A stretch of DNA of 57,620 nucleotides from Spirochaetota bacterium (GCA_009908925.1 JAAAOH010000318.1:1-57620), one strand, 5' to 3'. Positions 34,157-42,025 are shown, counted from the stretch's first letter. Program-made: numbers and translations. The notes: generated by a model not told the origin, from the letters alone.

Positions 34157-35140
34157 ATGAACGAGAAGATTTACCGCGACGACGACGTGGATGAGTCCGT
34201 ACTCGACGGGAAGACCATAGCGGTCATCGGCTACGGCATTCAGGGAAAGGTTCAGGCAATGAACGCTCGCGACTCCGGTTGCAGCGTCATCGTCGGGACC
34301 CGCCCCGCCTCCCGCAGCCGATCCCGCCGGGAGGCGGAGGCCGACGGCTTCGAGGTCCGCGACTACGCCGAGGCCGTATCGAAAGGCGATGTACTGCTCA
34401 TCGAGCTCGCCGATCCGGCGCAACCACCTGTCTACGCCGAATCCATCGAGCCGAACCTGCGTGCCGGACAGACCCTCGTCTTCTGTCACGGATTCAACGT
34501 GCTTTACGGCTCCATCAAGCCGCCGGAGAATGTGAACACGGCCCTCTTCGTGCCGAACGCGCCCGGCGCTTTTGTCCGCGAGAAGTATCAGAATGGCGAG
34601 GGCATCTACGGATGTATCAGCGTAGACCACGATGCCACGGGAAATGCGCGCGAGATCGCGCTTGCCGTATCCAAGGTGGTCGGATCGACGCGTGCCGGTG
34701 TAGTGGAGCTGACGTTCCAGCAGGAAACCGAAGGCGATAACTTCGAGGAGCAGATCCTCTACGGCGGGGTAATCCACCTCATGCGGTTGTGCTTTCAGAC
34801 GATGGTGAACAACGGCTACCCGGCGAGCTTTGCCTACGCGAAGTCGATCCGATCGCTTCGCAGTGTGATCGACGTGATGGACGAGCACGGGATCGAGGAC
34901 TACCTGACCGGCCGCTCGAGCCGAACCTGCGAGTTCGCGGTCCGTACTCGGGGGCCGCGGGTCATAAACGACGAAGAGGTAGCAAAGATCTTCGCCGAGA
35001 CCGAGCAGGGCATCTTTGCGCGCGACTGGATGCAGGAGTGGCAGCTCGGCATGCCCCAGATTCATCGCCTACGGAGAGCCCAGGCCGACACCACCATGGA
35101 GCAGACCGGCCGGGACTGGCGCGAGCAGTTCGGCGTATGA
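34157..35140 (+). CDS. IlvC-like oxidoreductase with altered catalytic site; candidate ureidoglycolate dehydrogenase
   Basis: This 327-residue protein has the overall plan of class I ketol-acid reductoisomerase (about 330-340). The Rossmann motif IGYGIQGKVQAMNARDSG (24-41) and one metal-ligand region ETEGDNFEEQ (Asp194 and Glu198) are retained, as is the His of FCHGF (111). The family lysine in APKAPGH is Asn134 (PNAPG), and the second-domain glutamates of the FECLHEL motif are Lys229 and Ser233 (YAKSIRSL). These changes argue against acetohydroxyacid isomerisation. It sits between allE, which makes ureidoglycolate, and allC. No AllD is visible, so NAD(P)-dependent oxidation of ureidoglycolate to oxalurate is a plausible role (inference). 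Ribosome site aaaggag is good. Confidence 0.82.
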   Translation: MNEKIYRDDDVDESVLDGKTIAVIGYGIQGKVQAMNARDSGCSVIVGTRPASRSRSRREAEADGFEVRDYAEAVSKGDVLLIELADPAQPPVYAESIEPNLRAGQTLVFCHGFNVLYGSIKPPENVNTALFVPNAPGAFVREKYQNGEGIYGCISVDHDATGNAREIALAVSKVVGSTRAGVVELTFQQETEGDNFEEQILYGGVIHLMRLCFQTMVNNGYPASFAYAKSIRSLRSVIDVMDEHGIEDYLTGRSSRTCEFAVRTRGPRVINDEEVAKIFAETEQGIFARDWMQEWQLGMPQIHRLRRAQADTTMEQTGRDWREQFGV

Positions 35141-36837
35141 CGGAGCACGGGAGCGCCGACCCGATCAGCGCCTCGCAGATCAGTGCCGAGCGCATCGCCG
35201 CCGATATCGAGGCGATCGCCGGCTTCTCCGAGAGCCCGGCTGAGATCGGCTACAGTCGCCCCACTTTCACGAGCGCCTGGAAAGCCGCCAGGGACTACGT
35301 GATCGAGCAGGCAGAGAAGGCCGGCGCCGAACACGTGATTGACGCTGCGGGCAACGTGCACGTCCGCCATCCGACGGTGGGCTGGGATAGCCCGGTATGG
35401 CTTTCCGGCTCTCACCTCGACTCCGTGCCGTCAGGCGGTAAGTACGATGGCGTGATGGGAGTGGTCATCCCCCTCGAGATTCTGCGGGTGCGTCCCGACC
35501 TGCCCCTCGAGCTGGTGATATTCTGCGAAGAGGAGGGGACGACGTTCAACCTCGGCATGATCGGAAGCCGCGCCTGGACCGGGGCGGTGGACGTAGAGAC
35601 GCTCGAGCGCCTAACCAATCGTGACGGGCAGACTGTTGTCGAGGCGGGAACGCCGTACGGGCTCGACGTCGAGCGGCTCAGAGCCGCGGCGGCCGCAGAC
35701 CCGGCCTCGGCACCCACGGGTGTGCGCTGGACCGACCGGATCGACCCGCAGCGCTACATCGGCCTCGTCGAGGTGCACGCCGAGCAGGGGGTGAGCCTGT
35801 GGGACGCAGGGGTTCCCCTTGCGGCGGTGGACCGGATCAACGGCCGGCGACAGTTCGAGGTCACGGTTACCGGGCACGCAAATCACGCGGGCTCCACCGG
35901 GATGCAGGGCAGACGCGATGCGCTCGTCGGCGCTGCGGAGATGGTAGCCGCCATTGAGACCCTCGGGCTCGAGCTTGATGCGGATCTCCCGTACTCGGTC
36001 TGCACGGTCGGAAGGCTCTCGGTGGCACCGGGGGCGGCAAACGTCATACCCGGCGAGGTCGGGTTCTCGGTGGATATGCGGGGCCAGCAGGAGGAGCTTC
36101 TCGAGCGCGGGGAGACCGCCCTCCGCGAGCGTCTCGCCGGGATTGCCGGGCGCCGTGGTCTGGACGTCCACGTGGGGCGAAGCGAGCATATCGCGCCGTC
36201 GCCGTTGTCGTCGAAGATCGGTCGTGCCCTGCAGGCCGCCGCCGCGGAGCTTGGTCTCGAGATTCCCATTCGGCCGAGCGGTGCTCTCCACGATGCCGCC
36301 ATCGTCGCTGAGCATGTGCCGACGGCCATGGTCTTCGTGGCAAGCCGCGGCGGCATCAGCCACAACCCGGAGGAGTTCAGCGCGAGTGACGACATCGCGC
36401 AGGCGGCGGCGGTGCTGCTTCGTATGATCGAACGCATCCCGACGGGGCGGCGAGCGGACAGCCGGCCGGAGATGCGATCACCCTCGGAGAGCTCAACGCG
36501 ATGCCCCACGACCGGGCGGTTGACTGCTGCAGCGGATTCTTCGAGCGGTCTCCGTGGATCGTCGAGCAGGCACTTCGCGGGCGGCCCTTTCGGTCGCTCC
36601 CGGCACTCCACGGCGCGTGCATGCGTGTCATCGAAGAGGCCGGTGAGGACGCGCAACTTGCCCTTATTCGGGCGCATCCGGACCTCGTCGGGCGCCTCGC
36701 GAAACAGGGGCGTCTGGGTGCGGAGTCCACCCGTGAGCAGGCAGCCGCCGGTCTTGCCGAGCTCAGGCCCGCGGAAGCGGAGACCTTTGACCGCTTCAAC
36801 GCCGCGTACCACGAGCGGTTCGGATTTCCATTCGTGA
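35137..36837 (+). CDS. allC: Allantoate amidohydrolase with an out-of-frame C-terminal extension
   Basis: This M20-family enzyme hydrolyses allantoate to ureidoglycine, ammonia and CO2. Metal motifs are GSHLDSVPSGGKYDG, the catalytic FCEEEGTTF, EVHAEQG, the dimer-domain GHANHAGSTGMQGRRDA, and HDAAIVAEH near the end. Family homology covers about 430 residues, to roughly base 36440. The frame then continues for some 130 residues of low-complexity Ser/Arg-rich sequence that is simply the neighbouring OHCU-decarboxylase gene read in the wrong frame. A 1-nt indel in an allC-uraD fusion, or loss of a stop codon, would explain this. ATG 35137 overlaps the upstream stop (ATGA). Confidence 0.82.
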   Translation: MTEHGSADPISASQISAERIAADIEAIAGFSESPAEIGYSRPTFTSAWKAARDYVIEQAEKAGAEHVIDAAGNVHVRHPTVGWDSPVWLSGSHLDSVPSGGKYDGVMGVVIPLEILRVRPDLPLELVIFCEEEGTTFNLGMIGSRAWTGAVDVETLERLTNRDGQTVVEAGTPYGLDVERLRAAAAADPASAPTGVRWTDRIDPQRYIGLVEVHAEQGVSLWDAGVPLAAVDRINGRRQFEVTVTGHANHAGSTGMQGRRDALVGAAEMVAAIETLGLELDADLPYSVCTVGRLSVAPGAANVIPGEVGFSVDMRGQQEELLERGETALRERLAGIAGRRGLDVHVGRSEHIAPSPLSSKIGRALQAAAAELGLEIPIRPSGALHDAAIVAEHVPTAMVFVASRGGISHNPEEFSASDDIAQAAAVLLRMIERIPTGRRADSRPEMRSPSESSTRCPTTGRLTAAADSSSGLRGSSSRHFAGGPFGRSRHSTARACVSSKRPVRTRNLPLFGRIRTSSGASRNRGVWVRSPPVSRQPPVLPSSGPRKRRPLTASTPRTTSGSDFHS

Positions 36838-36983
36838 TCTGCGCGCGGAAGAACCGGAAGAATGCGATTCTCGAAGCCTTCCCGAAGCGGCTCGAACACG
36901 AGCGCACGGAAGAGATTGCTACCGCGATCGGGCAGATCGGCGAGATTGCGTGGTTGCGCATGTCCGACGCCATCGTGGACTGA
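36501..36983 (+). CDS. uraD: OHCU decarboxylase
   Basis: This enzyme decarboxylates 2-oxo-4-hydroxy-4-carboxy-5-ureidoimidazoline to (S)-allantoin after urate oxidase and HIU hydrolase. Family motifs are FFERSPWIVEQAL, LIRAHPDLVGRLAKQG (with the key histidine), LGAESTREQAAAGL and FNAAYHERFGFPFVICAR. The conserved N-terminus ITLGELNAM begins at codon ATC 36477, upstream of the first possible start, ATG 36501. No ATG, GTG or TTG is available before it in this frame. GGAG lies at 36468-36471. So the gene either starts at 36501 with a trimmed N-terminus, uses ATC, or is the second half of a frameshifted fusion with allC. Confidence 0.82.
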   Translation: MPHDRAVDCCSGFFERSPWIVEQALRGRPFRSLPALHGACMRVIEEAGEDAQLALIRAHPDLVGRLAKQGRLGAESTREQAAAGLAELRPAEAETFDRFNAAYHERFGFPFVICARKNRKNAILEAFPKRLEHERTEEIATAIGQIGEIAWLRMSDAIVD

Positions 36984-37016
36984 GAGACATAGCGCAGCAC
37001 TGGGAGAGGAGGATTC

Positions 37017-37910
37017 ATGGCAGTTCTGAGAGACAATTCCTACGGGAAGGAACGGGTCAGGCTGACGAAGATTGTGCGTGACGAGTCGGGCGGCTCGACG
37101 CCCCCGGTCCATCACGTCTACGAGTACACCGTCGAGATCATGCTTCACGGAGCCTTCGATCGGGTGTATACCGATGCGGACAACTCCGCATGCGTTCCCA
37201 CCGACACGATGAAGAACACCGTGTATGCGGTGGCTCGCACGAGCACGTTTTCCTCTCCAGAGCAATTTGCCGATGCGCTCTCGGGCCGCTTCATCGACCG
37301 CTTCGAGCAGGTAGAGGGGGTCGATATCGAGTTAGAGGCCCAACGCTGGCGCCGCATCGAGGTGGACGGAGCGCAGCACCCGCACGCCTTCGAGAAACAG
37401 CATGGCACGCGGACGGCCGTCATATCCCGTCGAGGTGCAGATGCGGCATCCTCGCAGTCGGCTCTGTCAGGCGGCATCCGCGGTATGGAGGTCTTCAAGA
37501 GCACGGGCTCGGGCTTCACGGGGTTCTACCACGACGAGTACACGACCCTGCCTGAAACCGAAGACCGTATCCTTGCCACCACCGTCGACGCGGAGTGGGA
37601 CTACGGTGCCGGCGTGGACATGGCGGGCACGGACTTCGATAGCGTTTGGGAGACGATCCATCACACCGTCGCGCGGGTCTTCGCGAAGCATGACAGCCCG
37701 AGCCTACAGGCGACCCTCTGGGAGATGGGCACCGCAGTCATCGGGGAGGTGCCGGTCGTGGACTCCATCAGCTTCTCCATGCCCAACCAGCATCACATCC
37801 GCTTCGACTTGAGCGCGTTCGGGCTCGACAACCCGAACGAGGTCTTCTACGGAACCGACTCACCGTTCGGCATTATCACCGGCACGGTCGATCGTGAGGA
37901 GGAAACATGA
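37017..37910 (+). CDS. Urate oxidase (uricase)
   Basis: This cofactor-free enzyme oxidises urate with O2 to 5-hydroxyisourate. The 297-residue length fits the family (two T-fold domains). Signatures include YGKERVRLTKI near the start (catalytic lysine region), the DNSACVPTDTMKNTVYA block with the catalytic threonine, FEKQHGTRTAVISR, KSTGSGFTGFYHDEYTTL and the C-terminal SMPNQHHIRFDLSAFG. GAGGAGG lies upstream of the ATG. Its O2 requirement suggests that the host can live with oxygen, in contrast to the anaerobe-associated ygfK-ssnA-ygeY genes nearby. Confidence 0.95.
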   Translation: MAVLRDNSYGKERVRLTKIVRDESGGSTPPVHHVYEYTVEIMLHGAFDRVYTDADNSACVPTDTMKNTVYAVARTSTFSSPEQFADALSGRFIDRFEQVEGVDIELEAQRWRRIEVDGAQHPHAFEKQHGTRTAVISRRGADAASSQSALSGGIRGMEVFKSTGSGFTGFYHDEYTTLPETEDRILATTVDAEWDYGAGVDMAGTDFDSVWETIHHTVARVFAKHDSPSLQATLWEMGTAVIGEVPVVDSISFSMPNQHHIRFDLSAFGLDNPNEVFYGTDSPFGIITGTVDREEET

Positions 37911-38260
37911 GCGCAAAACTGAGTACGCACGTGCTCGACACCGCCTCCGGGCGGCCTGCCGGCGGCGTAGCGCTTGAGCTGTGGCGAAAAGCGGCGGAGG
38001 AGTGGGAGCTCGTGATCACGGCGCGGACCAACGCCGACGGCCGCACCGACGGCCCGCTGCTGTCCGGAGACAGAATCGAGCCGGGCGACTACCGGCTCGT
38101 GTTCGATGTTGCCTCCTATTTTCGCGCGCAGGGCCACCCGGATGCCGGCGTGTTTCTGACCGAGGTGCCGCTTGCCTTCCGGATTTCCGACGCGGGCGCC
38201 GGCTATCACGTTCCGCTGCTCGTCTCGCCCTGGTCCTACACCACTTATCGGGGGAGTTGA
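37907..38260 (+). CDS. 5-hydroxyisourate hydrolase (transthyretin-like)
   Basis: This 117-residue enzyme opens 5-hydroxyisourate to OHCU. The three active-site regions of the family are present: LSTHVLDTASGRPAGG at the N-terminus, TNADGRTDGPL in the middle, and the diagnostic C-terminal YRGS tetrapeptide. Length is standard. The ATG overlaps the urate oxidase stop by 4 bp, so the two sequential enzymes are translationally coupled. Confidence 0.95.
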   Translation: MSAKLSTHVLDTASGRPAGGVALELWRKAAEEWELVITARTNADGRTDGPLLSGDRIEPGDYRLVFDVASYFRAQGHPDAGVFLTEVPLAFRISDAGAGYHVPLLVSPWSYTTYRGS

Positions 38261-38263
38261 GCC

Positions 38264-39640
38264 ATGGCGTACGAGCTACTGATTCGCGGCGGGACGGTGG
38301 TGACGGCGGAGGGCGTCGAGGTTGCCGACATCGGGATCGAAGACGGCCGGATCGCCGAGGTTGCCGGTGAGATGAGTGGCGGGCGCGGTCCCGGCACGCA
38401 GGAGATCGATGCCCGGGGGCTTCACGTGTTCCCGGGCGTCGTGGATGCCCATGTGCACTTCAACGATCCCGGGCGCGACCATTGGGAAGGCGCGGCCACC
38501 GGTTCGGCGGCGCTCGCAGCAGGCGGGGGCACCGTCTTCATCGACATGCCCCTCAACTCATCCCCGCCCGTCCTCGACGGCGCATCCTTCGACGCCAAGC
38601 TCCAGGCCTGCGAAGGGCGATCCTTCACCGACTTTGCGCTCTACGGGGGGCTCACCCCCGTGAATCTCGATTCCATGGAGGAGCTCGCCGAGCGGGGCGT
38701 TGCCGGCTACAAGGCCTTCATGTGCCCGAGCGGCATTGACGATTTCCAGTGGTCCGACGACGTCACGCTGTACCGCGGCATGGAGATCGCCGCCCGGGCG
38801 GGGCTGCCCGTGCTCCTCCACGCCGAGAGCGCGCCTATCCTTGCCGCGCTGAGTGCAGCGTCTCAGGGTTCCGGGGAGGGACCGGGCGCCGCGAACGCCG
38901 GCGCCGGCGGTGCGCCAACCGCCGTGCGCCGCTTCCTCGACTCGCGGCCGGTCATTGCCGAGCTCGAGGCCATCAACCGGGCGCTTCTCTTCGCCGAGGA
39001 GACCGGCTGCCGAATTCACGTCGTCCACATCACCAACCGCCGCGGTGTCGAGCTCATCCGTCGGGCCGTTGCCGGCGGCCGGGTCGACGCGTCCGCCGAG
39101 ACCTGTCCCCACTACCTGTTCTTCACCGACCGGGACATGGAGACGATCGGCGCCCGAGCGAAGTGCGCGCCGCCATTGCGCGAGGAGGACATTCGCCGCG
39201 GCCAGATCGAGGCCCTGCTCGCCGGTGAGATCGACACCGTGGGCTCGGACCACTCGCCGGCGCCGTCGGACATGAAGGACCGCGAGGATTTCTCTACCGC
39301 CTGGGGGGGCATCCCGGGTGCCCAGACGACGCTACGCACCCTGCTGACGGTGGAAATACCCCCGGAGCGCATCGCGGCGGTGGCCGCACAGAATCCAGCC
39401 GAGCGCTTCGGACTGGCGGGGAAGGGCCGCATCGAAGTGGGCTACGATGCCGACCTCGCGCTGGTGCGTGTCGATACCGAGGCTGAGCTTACCAGCGACG
39501 AGCTTCGTGACCGCCATCGGCTGAGTCCCTACTTGGGGCGCAGGTTGTGCGGCCACGTGGAGCGGGTCCTGCTTCGGGGACGCGAGGTAGACGACACGCC
39601 GCGCGGGCGGTTCCTCCGGCCGGCTGACGCGCGGCGCTAG
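38264..39640 (+). CDS. allB: Allantoinase
   Basis: This zinc amidohydrolase converts allantoin to allantoate. It has 458 residues. The metal site is GVVDAHVHFNDPGRDHWEG; the carbamylated lysine is in GVAGYKAFMCPSG. Later ligands are LLHAES, IHVVHITNRR and the Asp of VGSDHSPAPS. A Gly/Ala-rich insertion (about 38860-38930) follows the LHAES strand. A ggggag ribosome site precedes ATG 38264. It is the last plus-strand gene of the degradation operon and overlaps the convergent xdhC-like gene by four bases. Confidence 0.92.
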   Translation: MAYELLIRGGTVVTAEGVEVADIGIEDGRIAEVAGEMSGGRGPGTQEIDARGLHVFPGVVDAHVHFNDPGRDHWEGAATGSAALAAGGGTVFIDMPLNSSPPVLDGASFDAKLQACEGRSFTDFALYGGLTPVNLDSMEELAERGVAGYKAFMCPSGIDDFQWSDDVTLYRGMEIAARAGLPVLLHAESAPILAALSAASQGSGEGPGAANAGAGGAPTAVRRFLDSRPVIAELEAINRALLFAEETGCRIHVVHITNRRGVELIRRAVAGGRVDASAETCPHYLFFTDRDMETIGARAKCAPPLREEDIRRGQIEALLAGEIDTVGSDHSPAPSDMKDREDFSTAWGGIPGAQTTLRTLLTVEIPPERIAAVAAQNPAERFGLAGKGRIEVGYDADLALVRVDTEAELTSDELRDRHRLSPYLGRRLCGHVERVLLRGREVDDTPRGRFLRPADARR

Positions 39641-40788
39641 GAAGTCGCAGGCGGCACGAAGGGAGAGAAAATCGGCGCGGCCGCGTGTGCGCTCAACGGC
39701 TCGCCGCTTCGTCCGTGGCGGGTCGCCTGGATCTCGGCCACGATCGACAGGGCGATGTCCTCGGGTGCTTTCCCGCCGAGGTCGAGCCCGATGGGTGTGT
39801 GTACCGGCGGAAGCACCGAGAGATCGAATCCGGACTCCGCCTGCCGGGTCTCGCGCTCGGTGTGGCGCGCCCGCTTTCCCATGCACCCGACATAGGAAAC
39901 CCGCGGCATCTTTATGAGTGTCCGGAACAGGTCGTCCTCGAACCGGGTCTCATGTGTGAGCGATACGACGCAGGCGCGCCTTCCGAGGCCGTCGGGCCCG
40001 GTGCCCAGGCGTTCGGGAAGCTCCCGTGGCCAGGCGCAGATGACCTCTTGCGCATCGGGGAAGTGCTCGGCGCGGGCGTAGGTGGCGCGGGGGTCTGCAA
40101 CGACCACCCGAAAGCCCATGGTCCGACCGAGGGTGCTGAGGGGATAGGCAACCGTTGCCGCCCCGAAGATGAGCAGAAGCGTGGACGGAATGCGTGGCTC
40201 GGAGAGCTCGACCCACAACCCTTCGTCGGTGTTCGTGACCCGGGACACGGGGGCGTCGGACGGGCCGACGGATCCGGCCGCGGACTCCCGCCCGCCTGCC
40301 GACCCGGTTGCCGCCGCACCGTCTGCCGGTACCAGGCGATGCTCGAGCTCGTGGACCTCCTGCCCGTCCGGCGTGCGGTACCGGGTGAGCAGTGTCGCTC
40401 CCGCCGGGCGCTCGAGCTGTTCGAGCAGGGTGGAGGTGAGTGGCTCGAGGAGGACGTCGATCGTACCGTCGCAGTTGAGGCCGACCTCGAGCTCGGTGTT
40501 CTCCACTTTGCTGTACTCGACGAGGCGGGGCGCGCCGCCGGCAAGAACCTGTTCGGCCTGTAGCGTCACATCGCGTTCGACACATCCGCCGCTTACCGAC
40601 CCGACGAAATCGTCGCCGTCGGAGATGACCATACGCCCGCCGAGCGGCCGGCTCGACGAGCCGCGAATCCGCGTGATCGTGGCCAGGACCAGGGGACGTC
40701 CCTGATCCGCCCATGCGCGTGCTTTCTGCAGCAGATACTCTTCGAACACCACGTGCAGAAGATACCGTGTAGGCCGCGTTGTTGTCAT
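39637..40788 (-). CDS. xdhC: XdhC/CoxI-family molybdenum cofactor insertion factor
   Basis: XdhC proteins bind the molybdenum cofactor, promote its sulfuration and deliver it to xanthine dehydrogenase. This 383-residue protein has the N-terminal XdhC_CoxI domain (VLATITRIRGSSSRPLGGRM, GSVSGGCVERDV) and the C-terminal Rossmann-like XdhC_C domain (LLIFGAATVAYPL, YVGCMGKRARHTE, GLDLGGKAPEDIALSIVAEI). A Gly/Ala/Ser-rich linker of about 30 residues joins them (about 40230-40330). It is divergent from the mocA-like gene. It may serve any of the three molybdenum hydroxylases here. Confidence 0.9.
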   Translation of the reverse strand: MTTTRPTRYLLHVVFEEYLLQKARAWADQGRPLVLATITRIRGSSSRPLGGRMVISDGDDFVGSVSGGCVERDVTLQAEQVLAGGAPRLVEYSKVENTELEVGLNCDGTIDVLLEPLTSTLLEQLERPAGATLLTRYRTPDGQEVHELEHRLVPADGAAATGSAGGRESAAGSVGPSDAPVSRVTNTDEGLWVELSEPRIPSTLLLIFGAATVAYPLSTLGRTMGFRVVVADPRATYARAEHFPDAQEVICAWPRELPERLGTGPDGLGRRACVVSLTHETRFEDDLFRTLIKMPRVSYVGCMGKRARHTERETRQAESGFDLSVLPPVHTPIGLDLGGKAPEDIALSIVAEIQATRHGRSGEPLSAHAAAPIFSPFVPPATS

Positions 40789-40810
40789 CCCGGGCGGGCT
40801 GTTCTACACT
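40782..40810 (+). promoter_or_regulatory. Promoter of the mocA-like gene, very short leader
   Basis: TTGTCA (40782-40787) and TACACT (40805-40810) are spaced by 17 bp in the 32-bp gap between divergent genes. The GTG start at 40821 is only ten bases beyond the -10 box and has no Shine-Dalgarno. Confidence 0.5.
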
Positions 40811-40820
40811 CTCGTCCACT

Positions 40821-41423
40821 GTGAGGCAAGCGATAGACGGAATCATACCGGTGGCCGGTTTCTCGGCACGTATGGGGCGGTGGAAGCCCGAAATCAGGTG
40901 GCATGGACGATCGCTCCTTGCGGTGGTTGCCGAGCGTGCGCGCGCTCACTGTGGCCGCCTGCTCGTTGTCACCGGCTACCGGGCTTCGGATGTTCCGGCC
41001 CTCCTCCCCTCTGACGCAAGCATTCGCCTCGTCCACAACCAGGACTTCGAACGCGGCATGTTCTCCTCCATTCAGACCGCGCTCCCCGAGATAGCGACCG
41101 AGACGTTCTTCGTCTTCCTCGCCGACATGCCTGCCGTACCCGACGACGTCGTGGCTCGCCTTGCCGGACCGCATATCACGACCTGGATTCGTCCCGCATA
41201 CAACGGGAAGCCCGGTCACCCGGTCCGGATCCACCGACGCCTCGTTCCTGAGCTCCTCGAGCTCGACCCGCGTATCGGCTCCATGCGCGAAGTGTTGCAT
41301 CGCCACGAGGGGAGTCTGCTCGAGACTGACGATCCGGGCGTCTACCTCGACCTCGATCATCCCGCGGACGTCGTACGATTCGAGGGGGCCTGGGCGCGAG
41401 ACCCCGGGCCGGAGGAGCGCTGA
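40821..41423 (+). CDS. mocA: Molybdenum cofactor cytidylyltransferase-like protein (MocA family)
   Basis: MocA-type enzymes add CMP to molybdopterin cofactor to make the dinucleotide used by bacterial xanthine dehydrogenases. This 200-residue protein has the nucleotidyltransferase signature IPVAGFSARMGRWKPEIRWHG, FVFLADMPAVPDD and the family motif NGKPGHPVRIHR. A GTG start at 40821 is chosen because the upstream extension contains the promoter; ATG-like alternatives further upstream overlap the divergent gene. Its position next to xdhC and a P-loop NTPase supports a role in cofactor maturation. Confidence 0.85.
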   Translation: MRQAIDGIIPVAGFSARMGRWKPEIRWHGRSLLAVVAERARAHCGRLLVVTGYRASDVPALLPSDASIRLVHNQDFERGMFSSIQTALPEIATETFFVFLADMPAVPDDVVARLAGPHITTWIRPAYNGKPGHPVRIHRRLVPELLELDPRIGSMREVLHRHEGSLLETDDPGVYLDLDHPADVVRFEGAWARDPGPEER

Positions 41424-41424
41424 G

Positions 41425-41928
41425 GTGCCGGTGACGATCGTGACCGGCGGCCGTGATGCCGGCAAGACGCAGTGGGTCCGCGAGCTCTCCGACCGGCGGC
41501 CGGCGTGGGGGTTCATCTCGCCGAAGGTCTTCACCGGCGGGGCCTTCGTGGGGTACGACCTCCTGTTCCTTCCCGACGGAGACCGGATGCCGCTTGCGCG
41601 CCTCGCCGCGGGTCCCGGCGCCGAGAGCTCCGTCCCCGACGATGAGAGCTTCCGCTTCCGGCGGTTCCGCTTCAATGGGGCGGCCTTCGACCGGGCGCGA
41701 AATGAGGCACGGCGCGCGCTTGCCGGTGGCGGTCCCAGGCCGGAGGCGGCCATTCTCCTCGATGAGGTCGGGCCGCTCGAGGTAGACGGCGGCGGGTTTC
41801 GCGAGGTGCTCGACGGCATTCTTGCGGCGGCCCGCACGGCTGTCCTGACGACGAGACCGGGCCTTGTGGGCTGGCTCACCGAGTGGGCCGGGGCGGACCG
41901 TGTCGAGGTCATCGATCTTGGTCCCTGA
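41425..41928 (+). CDS. Small P-loop NTPase (THEP1/NTPase_1-like) in a molybdenum-cofactor gene set
   Basis: This is a 167-residue nucleotide-binding protein with Walker A GGRDAGKTQWV at the N-terminus and a Walker B with the THEP1-like DEVGPLEV motif (AAILLDEVGPLEVDGGG). It begins with GTG at 41425, two bases after the mocA stop; GGAGG at 41411-41415 is well placed. The function is not established. Given its position, it may assist cofactor or metal handling for the molybdenum hydroxylases (inference). It is not the YqeC protein found in comparable E. coli clusters, as far as I can tell. Confidence 0.72.
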   Translation: MPVTIVTGGRDAGKTQWVRELSDRRPAWGFISPKVFTGGAFVGYDLLFLPDGDRMPLARLAAGPGAESSVPDDESFRFRRFRFNGAAFDRARNEARRALAGGGPRPEAAILLDEVGPLEVDGGGFREVLDGILAAARTAVLTTRPGLVGWLTEWAGADRVEVIDLGP

Positions 41929-41934
41929 CTTCAG

Positions 41935-41952
41935 GTGGCGGATGACCGCCAC
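41935..41952 (+). terminator. GTGGCGG/CCGCCAC hairpin after the NTPase gene
   Basis: A perfect 7-bp stem (41935-41941 with 41946-41952) and ATGA loop lie six bases after the stop codon. No T run follows, so it may only stabilise the mRNA end. A new promoter begins 8 bp later. Confidence 0.35.
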
Positions 41953-41959
41953 GACTGTG

Positions 41960-41988
41960 TTGAACGGCAAAACCTGCTTGAGTAGATT
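41960..41988 (+). promoter_or_regulatory. Promoter of the FecBCD-type importer operon
   Basis: TTGAAC (41960-41965) and TAGATT (41983-41988) are separated by 17 bp, 37 bp before ATG 42026, which has its own GGAGGT ribosome site. This separates the importer genes from the mocA pair. Confidence 0.6.
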
Positions 41989-42025
41989 AGGAACACGAGG
42001 CAACCACCCTGCCCGGAGGTCAACC

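Noticed and set aside
34157..35140. Assignment as ordinary IlvC for branched-chain amino acid synthesis
   Set aside because: Key substrate and metal residues are replaced (Asn134, Lys229, Ser233) and no other ilv gene is nearby.
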